The notes below the pieces were generated by a model. That model did no database searches and was not told where the DNA came from. It saw only the letters and a program-made list of their open reading frames with translations. 64,000 bases of DNA from Bacillus sp. ZZV12-4809 (GTDB lineage: Bacteria > Bacillota > Bacilli > Bacillales > Cytobacillaceae). This document shows, one piece after another, positions 57,326-64,000 of this stretch (position 1 is its first letter; each line of letters opens with the position of its first letter). The stretch is from positions 124,001-188,000 of the forward strand of contig NZ_VCRN01000005.1 in the NCBI RefSeq assembly GCF_009849585.1, in the 5' to 3' direction. Position numbers and translations under genes: made by a program.

Positions 57326-59959
57326 TTATTTTGCATCAAACCATGTTGGGCCATACGAATAATCAACTTTAAGCGGAACTTTCAATTCTACTGCATTTTC
57401 CATTACGTCCGGAACGATTTTTTTGAGGGTCTCTATTTCATCCTCTGGTGCTTCGAAAATCAGTTCATCGTGAACCTGCAGCAGTAGGCGTGCATTAAGC
57501 TTTTCCTTTCTTAAGCGATCAGCCATGTCAATCATGGCCTTTTTAATAATATCAGCTGCACTACCCTGAATTGGTGTGTTCATAGCGGTGCGTTCCGCAA
57601 AACTTCGCAGGTTAAAGTTTCTGCTGGTGATTTCAGGCAGATATCTTCTTCTGTGAAGAAGGGTCGAGACAAATCCTTTCTGTTTTGCTTCATGAATAAT
57701 ATCGTCCATGTACTGCTTTACACCAGGATAGCTTTCAAGATACCGGTCAATGAATTTCCCTGCTTCTTTCCGGGTTATGCCCAGGCTTTGAGAAAGACCG
57801 TAATCACTGATTCCGTAAACTATTCCAAAGTTAACGGCCTTAGCATGGCGCCGCATATTGGATGTAACTTCATCGGCATTAACGTGGAATACTTCCATAG
57901 CCGTTTTGGTGTGAATATCCATATCTTCAATAAAGGCTTCAATCAGCTTTTCATCATCTGCAATATGGGCCAGCACTCTCAGTTCAATCTGCGAATAGTC
58001 TGCAGCAAAGATAGCCCAGCCGGGTTCTGAAGGAACAAATGCCTGCCTGATCTTTCGCCCTTCCTCCAGACGGATTGGAATATTTTGCAGGTTCGGATCA
58101 GTTGAGCTTAATCTTCCTGTCTGGGTTAGAGCCTGATTGAACCTGGTGTGGACTTTGCCTGTTTCCTTGTTAACTACCTTCAGCAGGCCTTCAATATAGG
58201 TGGATTGAAGCTTGCCAAGCTGGCGATAGTGCAGGATATCCCGGATGATTTCATGATTGTTCTCAAGTTTTTCAAGGACATCGGCAGAAGTGGAAAAGCC
58301 GGTTTTTGTTTTTTTAATGACTGGCAGCCCCAGTTTTTCAAAAAGGATTACACCTAGCTGTTTAGGTGAATTAATATTGAAAGCTTCCCCAGCAAGTTCA
58401 TGTATCCGCTTTTCAATTTCATCTAATTTCAGGAGCAGGTCTTGTCCCATTGTCCTTAGGCGTTCCAAATCCACTTGAATTCCTGTTGACTCCATATCCG
58501 CTAATATTAAAGACAGCGGCATTTCAAGGTCATAAAAAAGCTCGGATTGCTGGTTTTCCTTTAAATCATTATCGAGTTTCTCCTTCAATGTCATCAAGGC
58601 AGCTGCTTTTCTTGCTAAATGACCGGCAAGTTCTTTCACTTCCGGAATCCGCCTTTTTGCTCCTTTTCCGTAGAAAGCTTCATCCGATTGAATCGCGTGA
58701 TAGCCATGATTTTTTGCTATAGATGCTATATCTTCAATAGTCTGAGACGGGTTAATAATGTATGAAGCGATATAAAGATCAAAATCTGCACCCTTTAGAT
58801 GAATACCATGATGGCGGAGTGATACTTCAGATCTTTTTGCATCATACACAGTCTTCTTTTTCGTATCATCTTCAGCCCATCTTTTAAAAACTTCTGACTC
58901 TAAGGCCGTATCTTTGGAGAAGAAGAAATTCCCCTTCTCATTTGCCACGGAAAAACCAATTATTTCAGCATAATGGTAATTATCCTCCAGAAGCTCAACA
59001 TAAAATGCACTTTCATCAGAAAACATATCTTCCTTAATTTCATCAGCAATGCTAAATTCAATTTCATCCAGATTCTCTTCAATTGCTTCTGTATCCCCGC
59101 CGATTTTTTCCAGCAGCGAATTAAAGCCCAGTTCTTTGAAGACGCCTATTACCTTATCTTTTTCAAAACCTTCATATTCAATATCTTCAATTTTAATCTC
59201 AACAGGAGCTTCCCTCGTGATCGTAGCAAGTTCTTTGCTCATTAATGCCTGATCCTTGAACTCTTCCAGCTTTTCTTTCAGTTTTTTTCCGCTCACCTTA
59301 TCTGTTGAATCCAAGAGCTCTTCAAGGGTGCCAAATTCTTTCAGTAATTTAAGGGCTGTTTTTTCACCCACTCCCGGGACCCCCGGGATATTATCTGAAC
59401 TATCACCCATCAGGCCTTTCATATCAATAATCCTGTCTGGCGTGATTCCGTATTTTTCTTCTATATGCGCTGGTGTGTATTCTTCAATATCTGTGATGCC
59501 TTTACGGGTAATGCTGACAGTGACGTCATCAGAACTTAACTGGGTTAAATCTTTATCTCCCGATATTACTTTAACTTCATAGCCATCTTTTTCTGCATGA
59601 AGGGACAGTGTTCCAATGATATCATCCGCTTCATAATTTTCCAGTTCATATCTGGAGATTCCATAAGCATCAAGAAGCTCTCTTATATAAGGAAACTGCT
59701 CTGATAGCTCAGGCGGGGTTTTCTGCCGGCCGCCTTTATACTCGCTAAAGGTTTTATGGCGGAAGGTTGTTTTTCCGGCATCAAATGCCACAAGGAGATG
59801 CGTCGGTTTTTCATCCTCCAAAATCCTCTGCAGCATCATAGTAAAGCCGTAAACAGCATTGGTATGTATACCTTTATCATTGTTTAAGAGCGGCAAAGCA
59901 AAAAATGCCCGATAAGCGATGCTGTTGCCATCTATCAGAACAAGCTTTTTCTTACCCAA
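57326..59959 (-). CDS. polA: DNA polymerase I
   Basis: Fills gaps and removes RNA primers. 877 residues: 5'-3' exonuclease domain (1-~290, LVLIDGNSIAYRAFFALPL at the start), a degenerate 3'-5' exonuclease domain (~300-470) that lacks the DxE metal motif (YVELLEDNY at that place), and the polymerase domain with DYSQIELRVLAH (motif A, ~653-664), RRHAKAVNFGIVYG (motif B) and LLQVHDELIFE (motif C). Start is TTG 59957-59959 with AGGAGGAG 7 nt upstream; a longer frame would translate the repeat. Confidence 0.97.
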   Translation of the reverse strand: MGKKKLVLIDGNSIAYRAFFALPLLNNDKGIHTNAVYGFTMMLQRILEDEKPTHLLVAFDAGKTTFRHKTFSEYKGGRQKTPPELSEQFPYIRELLDAYGISRYELENYEADDIIGTLSLHAEKDGYEVKVISGDKDLTQLSSDDVTVSITRKGITDIEEYTPAHIEEKYGITPDRIIDMKGLMGDSSDNIPGVPGVGEKTALKLLKEFGTLEELLDSTDKVSGKKLKEKLEEFKDQALMSKELATITREAPVEIKIEDIEYEGFEKDKVIGVFKELGFNSLLEKIGGDTEAIEENLDEIEFSIADEIKEDMFSDESAFYVELLEDNYHYAEIIGFSVANEKGNFFFSKDTALESEVFKRWAEDDTKKKTVYDAKRSEVSLRHHGIHLKGADFDLYIASYIINPSQTIEDIASIAKNHGYHAIQSDEAFYGKGAKRRIPEVKELAGHLARKAAALMTLKEKLDNDLKENQQSELFYDLEMPLSLILADMESTGIQVDLERLRTMGQDLLLKLDEIEKRIHELAGEAFNINSPKQLGVILFEKLGLPVIKKTKTGFSTSADVLEKLENNHEIIRDILHYRQLGKLQSTYIEGLLKVVNKETGKVHTRFNQALTQTGRLSSTDPNLQNIPIRLEEGRKIRQAFVPSEPGWAIFAADYSQIELRVLAHIADDEKLIEAFIEDMDIHTKTAMEVFHVNADEVTSNMRRHAKAVNFGIVYGISDYGLSQSLGITRKEAGKFIDRYLESYPGVKQYMDDIIHEAKQKGFVSTLLHRRRYLPEITSRNFNLRSFAERTAMNTPIQGSAADIIKKAMIDMADRLRKEKLNARLLLQVHDELIFEAPEDEIETLKKIVPDVMENAVELKVPLKVDYSYGPTWFDAK

Positions 59960-59984
59960 ATAAAATCTCCTCCTTCTAAGAAAA

Positions 59985-60345
59985 GCGGAAGCGCCTTGCT
60001 CACCCCCGACCAGCACAAGACGATCCTCCCGGAAAGGCGTTCTTTGCCTTTTTGGGAGGGGCGGCTTGTGACCTCGAGGGGGTAGGCGCTGCAGCTAGAC
60101 AGTTAAAGCGGAAGCGCCTTGCTCACCCCCGACCAGCATAAGACGATCCTCCCGGAAAGGCGTTCTTTGCCTTTTTGGGAGGGGCGGCTTGTGACCTCGA
60201 GGGGGTAGGCGCTGCAGCTAGACAGTTAAAGCGGAAGCGCCTTGCTCACCCCCGTCCAGCACAAGACGATCCTCCCGGAAAGGCGTTCTTTGCCTTTTTG
60301 GGAGGGGCGGCTTGTGACCTCGAGGGGGCAGCCGCAGAAGCTAGA
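59985..60345. repeat. Tandem 123-bp hairpin repeats, three units
   Basis: Units begin GCGGAAGCGCCTTGCTCACC at 59985, 60108 and 60231, a constant period of 123 bp. They are nearly identical; the third departs after CGAGGGGG near 60329. Each unit folds on itself: GCGCCT..ACCCCC with GGGGGTAGGCGC, CACAAG..CCTCCC with GGGAGG..CTTGTG, and AAAGGCG with CGCCTTT-like CTTTGCCTTT. They lie 10 bp upstream of the polA ribosome binding site. No gene is in 59960-60435. Confidence 0.92.
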
Positions 60346-60363
60346 TTTGTCCGCAATAAATAA

Positions 60364-60416
60364 GCCGTTATTTTCCTTTATTCTATCATGAGCAGATAGA
60401 GAAAGAAAAATAACGG
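60364..60416 (-). terminator. Long hairpin after hflC
   Basis: Arms GCCGTTATTTT and AAAATAACGGC, with an inner CTTTATTCTATC / GATAGAGAAAG stem, then TTATTTATTG on the minus strand. A probable terminator of hflKC. Confidence 0.7.
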
Positions 60417-60435
60417 CCTCTAATTAAAGTCCTAT

Positions 60436-61368
60436 TTAATTAGTATTCCCCATCAGCAGACGGGCATATGGTGAATCAGAAGGCAGAACGATTACAGTCT
60501 CGCCATTGATAGTCTTTTTATAAGATTCAAGTGTGCGGTATAAGGAATAGAATTCCGGATCCTTTGAGAAGGCTTCATTATAGACCTTCGCAGCTCCCGC
60601 TTCCCCCTCTGCCCGAATTACCTCAGCATCTGCCTGGGCCTTCGCAAGCATTTCCCTGACTGTCCTGTCTGTTTCAGCAATAATAATATTCTTCTGGGCA
60701 TCCCCCTTGGACAGATATTCCTGGGCTGTCGACTGACGCTCGGAGATCATTCTGGTATAGACAGATTGTTCGTTTTCAGCCGGTAAATCTGTTCGTTTAA
60801 TGCGTACATCTGTTACTGTGATTCCATAATTATCATTTGTAAGCAATTCATTCACTTTTGTGGTAATTTGATCATTCAAAGATCCTCGTGAAGATTTTTC
60901 ATCATTGATGATTTCTTCGTAATTCAGCTGACCCAATTCGGAGCGGGTCACGGAGTAGATGAATTCTTCCATTCTAGCCTCCGCTCCCTCCAATGTTCTC
61001 GCGTTTGAGATCATTTTCTTCGGATCGTCAATTTTCCATACTGCATAGTTATCGATAATCATGACCTTTTTGTCCTTTGTGTTGATCTCAGCTTCGGACA
61101 CATCATAAGTCATTTGATATTTCGGGAGTGTGGTTACACTTTGGATGAAGGGTATTTTGTATGCTAATCCAGGTTCGCTTTCAATCCGGACTACCTCTCC
61201 AAATTGACGAATAACCCTGTATTCCCCTTCCTTTACAATAAACAGGTTGCTGAACAATATTCCTAGTCCGGCAATGATAAGCACGAGGATGATTCCTAGT
61301 TTGGTATAGGTTCCCCATTTGAAATTTCCGCCCCGTTCATTGATATTTACAACATTTTGATCACTCAT
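60436..61368 (-). CDS. hflC: HflC, SPFH-domain modulator of FtsH
   Basis: A 310-residue membrane protein with one N-terminal transmembrane helix (~21-46) followed by an SPFH/band-7 domain (~47-230) and a helical tail with AKAQADAEVIRAEGEAGAAKVY (coiled coil). HflK and HflC form a large cage around the membrane protease FtsH in enterobacteria. The pair overlaps by 8 bp (hflK stop within hflC start), as in classic hflKC operons. It is not present between polA and phoR in B. subtilis. Confidence 0.9.
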   Translation of the reverse strand: MSDQNVVNINERGGNFKWGTYTKLGIILVLIIAGLGILFSNLFIVKEGEYRVIRQFGEVVRIESEPGLAYKIPFIQSVTTLPKYQMTYDVSEAEINTKDKKVMIIDNYAVWKIDDPKKMISNARTLEGAEARMEEFIYSVTRSELGQLNYEEIINDEKSSRGSLNDQITTKVNELLTNDNYGITVTDVRIKRTDLPAENEQSVYTRMISERQSTAQEYLSKGDAQKNIIIAETDRTVREMLAKAQADAEVIRAEGEAGAAKVYNEAFSKDPEFYSLYRTLESYKKTINGETVIVLPSDSPYARLLMGNTN

Positions 61369-62326
61369 TATCCGTACCTCCCTCCTCTTTCGGTTTGGCC
61401 TGTTCTTTCTCCAGCGGCCTGATTGGGAAATATTTCATAGTGTTTCCATCATCATTCATAATGTAAATCTCTGCACCCGGAAGGACTTGCTCAAGTGTTT
61501 CAATAACTAATCTCTCTCTTGTGATATCCGGGTTATTTTTATATTCAGCATACAATTTATTAAATACTGCTACATCTCCACGAGCTCTCTCGAGACGGGC
61601 TGCCTTTTCCCCATTTGCTTTGGAAATAAGAGCTTCCTTCTCACCTTCAGCTTCATTCATTCTCTGGTTCTTATATTTATTTGCCTCATTTTTTTTAGTA
61701 TTGGCGGTTTCCCTTGCATCGGTTACATCTGTAAAAGCTTTTCTTACATCATCATTCGGCAGCTCAACATCCTGCAGTTTTACGGCAAGAATTGATATGC
61801 CAATATCATATTTGCCAATTAAAGATGTCAGGAGTTCTCTTACATCTGCTTCGATTGCTGCTTTCCCTGAAGTCAGCGCAGCATCTATCTTTGATCCTCC
61901 TATAATACTTCTTAAAGATGAAGAAGTAGCATCATATAAAATTTCTTCCGGTTCTTCGGCATTATAAAGGAATTTTTCCGGATCGGTTATTTTCCACTGT
62001 ACCACCAGATCTGCAAGGACGATATTTTCATCCCCGGTTATCATTTTTGTCTCATCAGGAAAATCCTTTATTTCTCCATCTTTTTCTTCATATCCAAACT
62101 GCAGCGAAAAAGTTTCCTTTGAAAGCTTCTCCACGCTTTGGACAGGCCATGGCAATTTAAAGTGAAGTCCTGGCTCCGTAATGCCTTCCTCAACTTCCCC
62201 AAATGTTAAAATGACTGCCTGATCCGACTCATCGACGGTGTACCATGTTGTAAAAGCTATTATACTTAAAATTAATATTGCGATAATTAGCCCTGCGATT
62301 GTATAAATCCGCTTTAAGCTGACCAT
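61361..62326 (-). CDS. hflK: HflK, SPFH-domain modulator of FtsH
   Basis: A 321-residue partner of HflC: N-terminal transmembrane helix (~8-30), band-7/SPFH domain (~31-215), helical region with NKKNEANKYKNQRMNEAEGEKEA-like charged repeats (~205-245), and a Pro/Glu/Lys tail. ATG 62324-62326 has AAGGGGAG 8 nt before it. A consensus sigma-W promoter ends about 40 bp upstream, pointing to envelope stress control, as for the SPFH flotillins of B. subtilis. Confidence 0.9.
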   Translation of the reverse strand: MVSLKRIYTIAGLIIAILILSIIAFTTWYTVDESDQAVILTFGEVEEGITEPGLHFKLPWPVQSVEKLSKETFSLQFGYEEKDGEIKDFPDETKMITGDENIVLADLVVQWKITDPEKFLYNAEEPEEILYDATSSSLRSIIGGSKIDAALTSGKAAIEADVRELLTSLIGKYDIGISILAVKLQDVELPNDDVRKAFTDVTDARETANTKKNEANKYKNQRMNEAEGEKEALISKANGEKAARLERARGDVAVFNKLYAEYKNNPDITRERLVIETLEQVLPGAEIYIMNDDGNTMKYFPIRPLEKEQAKPKEEGGTDNE

Positions 62327-62365
62327 TTCTCTCTCCCCTTTCCTAGCACTTTCTATAACTTTTCA

Positions 62366-62391
62366 TACGATTTATTTACGTAAAGGTTTCA
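62366..62391 (-). promoter_or_regulatory. Sigma-W promoter of hflKC
   Basis: Minus strand: TGAAAC (62386-62391), exactly 16 bp, CGTA (62366-62369), the full sigma-W consensus. The predicted leader is about 30 nt. Confidence 0.85.
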
Positions 62392-62435
62392 TAAATATGA
62401 CAAAAGTTAAAGAAAGATGAAGAATCGGCAAAATG

Positions 62436-62471
62436 AAAAAGGCGAAAGCGGGGTCAGCTTTCACCTTTTTC
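62436..62471 (-). terminator. Terminator between phoR and hflK
   Basis: Minus strand AAAAAGGTGAAAGC-TGACCCC-GCTTTCGCCTTTTT C, about 105 bp after the phoR stop. Confidence 0.85.
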
Positions 62472-62503
62472 TATGGCTCCTTGGATGAAGGGGTTTAACA
62501 ATT

Positions 62504-62555
62504 ATGATTTTAACAGCGCATTGTAAAGGGAACATAAATCTGCTGTTAAAATCAT
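62504..62555. repeat. 14-bp perfect inverted repeat downstream of phoR
   Basis: ATGATTTTAACAGC (62504-62517) and GCTGTTAAAATCAT (62542-62555) with a 24-bp spacer. No U run follows on either strand. On the minus strand 62544-62560 reads TTTACA-N5-TTAACA, the spacing of a PhoP box. It could be a regulatory site or an mRNA 3' structure. Confidence 0.5.
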
Positions 62556-62575
62556 GTAAAGTTAATCCTGCCATT

Positions 62576-64000
62576 TCATCCATTTTTTTCATTTATTACT
62601 TTCGGAAGTTCAATAATAAAGGAGGTGCCTCTGCCAACCTCACTTTTAACCGCGATGGTACCCTTATGTGCTTCAACGAGATGCTTTACGATTGCCAGCC
62701 CCAGCCCTGTTCCACCAGAGTTCCTGCTTCTGGCTTTATCGATCCGGTAAAAACGTTCAAAGATACGCGGAATTTCAATGGCTTCAATTCCAATCCCCGT
62801 ATCCCGTATTTCTGTTGAAACGGTGCTGCCGCTATTTGCTGAAGAAATATGGACGGCCCCCTGTTTTGGCGTATATGAAATTGCATTTGATATGATATTG
62901 ATAAACACCTGCTTAAGCCGGTGAACATCACCTTCAACATATACAGGTTCATCGCCTCTCTTATATTCCAGAACGATTTCTTTTTCTGCTGCCTTCCCTT
63001 TCATGATGGCCACCACATCTTCGAGCACAACAGCCAGATCCAGCTGCTGAATGGACAAACTAAAGCCCTGCTTTTCAATTTTCGACAGATCCAGCAATTC
63101 CTGAATAAGAGATTGCAGACGATCACTTTCCTTCAAAATGATATTGAGAAAATCATTAAGAGTTTGTTTGTTTTCCATCGCACCATCCAAAAGAGTTTCA
63201 GAGAAGCCCTTTATAGAGGTAATTGGTGTTTTCAGTTCATGAGAAACGTTCGCGACAAAATCCTTCCTCATCTGCTCAAGTTTCTTCAGTTCGGTAATAT
63301 CATGAAATACAAGCAAAATCCCTTTCCATTCATCATTCGTCCCAATAATAGGAACTCCATATACTTCAAAGTAACGTCTTTCGATGTTGACAGGTATAAT
63401 GAGCTGCTTTTTTACTTTCTGTTCCGTCATAAAAATTTCTTCAACCACTTCGGTTACCCCTTTATGTTCTATCACTTCATAATAGAGTTTATAAAGGTAT
63501 TCGGAAGGATTTACATTGAAAACCTCTTTGTATGGCCGGTTCACCAAATTAATATAGCCTCTGCTGTCAATAAGAATCAGACCGCTTCCCATGTTTTCAA
63601 TGAGAGCGCCAAGTCTGTCCTGCTGCATCTCCTGGGATTTCACCATTTCCTGAAGATTCCTCGCCAGTACATTGATAGATTTACTCAGCATACCTGTTTC
63701 ATCTTCCTGATCTTCATATGTTCTTGCCCGATAGTTTCCCTTCGTAAGTTCAATCGCAACCTGTGTTGCGGACTCGATAGGCTTTGTATATCGTGCCATA
63801 ATTCTTGACCCAAGCAGAATAATCATAAATAAGGACAGACCAAGACTGATAGCTAAAATCCACCAAATCTGCTGATAGGCCTTTTGGAATTCTGCCAGCT
63901 TTGTGCTTAAGAAGATATAGCCTTCCTTCTCGCCATTTACCATCACAGGCTGCCAATAATAGTGCAGATTAAAACCTCCGGCCACTTCCCATCCTGATTC
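62576..64000 (-). CDS. phoR: Phosphate-regulon sensor histidine kinase PhoR, C-terminal part
   Basis: 474 residues of an open frame that runs off the window end; about 100 N-terminal residues (first transmembrane helix and part of the extracellular domain) are outside. Seen: the end of the outer domain, transmembrane helix IWWILAISLGLSLFMIILLG (~45-64 of the visible part), HAMP (~65-115), a PAS domain (~125-235), the HisKA box FVANVSHELKTP (His ~254) and ATPase boxes ISNAISYTP, DTGIGIE, GGTGLGLAIVKH. It phosphorylates PhoP under phosphate limitation. Neighbour order phoR-polA agrees with Bacillus, apart from inserted hflKC. Confidence 0.93.
   Translation of the reverse strand, partial: ESGWEVAGGFNLHYYWQPVMVNGEKEGYIFLSTKLAEFQKAYQQIWWILAISLGLSLFMIILLGSRIMARYTKPIESATQVAIELTKGNYRARTYEDQEDETGMLSKSINVLARNLQEMVKSQEMQQDRLGALIENMGSGLILIDSRGYINLVNRPYKEVFNVNPSEYLYKLYYEVIEHKGVTEVVEEIFMTEQKVKKQLIIPVNIERRYFEVYGVPIIGTNDEWKGILLVFHDITELKKLEQMRKDFVANVSHELKTPITSIKGFSETLLDGAMENKQTLNDFLNIILKESDRLQSLIQELLDLSKIEKQGFSLSIQQLDLAVVLEDVVAIMKGKAAEKEIVLEYKRGDEPVYVEGDVHRLKQVFINIISNAISYTPKQGAVHISSANSGSTVSTEIRDTGIGIEAIEIPRIFERFYRIDKARSRNSGGTGLGLAIVKHLVEAHKGTIAVKSEVGRGTSFIIELPKVINEKNG

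Noticed and set aside
60175..60363. Plus-strand open frame of 62 codons inside the tandem repeats
   Set aside because: Its repeated peptide simply reflects the 123-bp units; there is no ribosome binding site and the element is a hairpin repeat.
62495..62515. Two TTAACA motifs on the plus strand as a Pho box
   Set aside because: Their spacer is 9 bp, not the 5 bp expected. The minus-strand pair at 62544-62560 fits better and is reported instead.

Overview
The window is ordinary chromosomal core of a low-GC, endospore-forming member of the Bacillaceae. The evidence is spore and germination genes (gerM, gerE, sspI, ytxC, ytaF), T-box leaders, extended -35/-10 promoters, strong GGAGG-type ribosome binding sites, and a gene order that follows the Bacillus subtilis leu-ilv to phoR segment nearly gene for gene. 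The Bacillus/Cytobacillus/Mesobacillus neighbourhood is likely; the species cannot be named from sequence alone. Nearly every gene is on the minus strand, so the text below runs against transcription. There is no prophage, CRISPR array, transposase or defence island.

Layout. 1-5500: 3' part of the ilvBHC-leuAB branched-chain operon, with its Leu-specific T-box, promoter and a CodY-like box. 5600-5900: tRNA-Arg(TCT). 5965-9056: ysnB, rdgB, rph, gerM. 9356-11542: an inserted recQ flanked by two copies of a palindromic repeat. 11880-14139: racE, a MarR regulator, gerE, a thioesterase. 14359-17684: sdhCAB. 18034-22074: yslB (+), lysC with a lysine riboswitch, uvrC. 22378-28295: trxA, etfAB, fadB, fadR, lcfA (beta-oxidation and electron transfer). 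28545-34310: a 27-codon small ORF, yshE, mutS2, polX, cvpA, zapA. 34467-35405: rnhC (+). 35574-40635: pheTS with a Phe T-box, a SpoU methyltransferase, sspI (+). 40673-45192: M42 peptidase, dUTPase, ysdB (+, sigma-W promoter), a VTT membrane protein, a DUF1294 protein, rplT-rpmI-infC. 45730-52505: thrS with a Thr T-box, ytxC, dnaI, dnaB, nrdR. 52607-54864: a small unknown protein, speD, gapB. 55111-59959: coaE, ytaF, mutM, polA. 60436-62326: hflC-hflK with a consensus sigma-W promoter. 62576-64000: phoR, cut by the window edge.

The genes fall into amino-acid and aminoacyl-tRNA supply controlled by RNA leaders (Leu, Phe and Thr T-boxes, lysine riboswitch, L20 leader), respiration and fatty-acid oxidation (sdh, etf, fad), DNA replication and repair (polA, mutM, uvrC, mutS2, polX, rnhC, recQ, dnaB/dnaI, nrdR), translation (infC, rpmI, rplT) and sporulation. 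Several operator matches can be read directly: FadR at fadR, a catabolite-responsive element at etfB, two CcpN sites at gapB, and sigma-W promoters at ysdB and hflK.

The less ordinary parts lie between genes: two families of hairpin-forming dispersed repeats (one tandemly triplicated as 123-bp units beside polA, another flanking recQ), a folded untranslated leader in front of speD, a terminator-like hairpin just before the sdhC ribosome binding site, an AUU start for infC, and a small membrane-protein ORF downstream of yshE.
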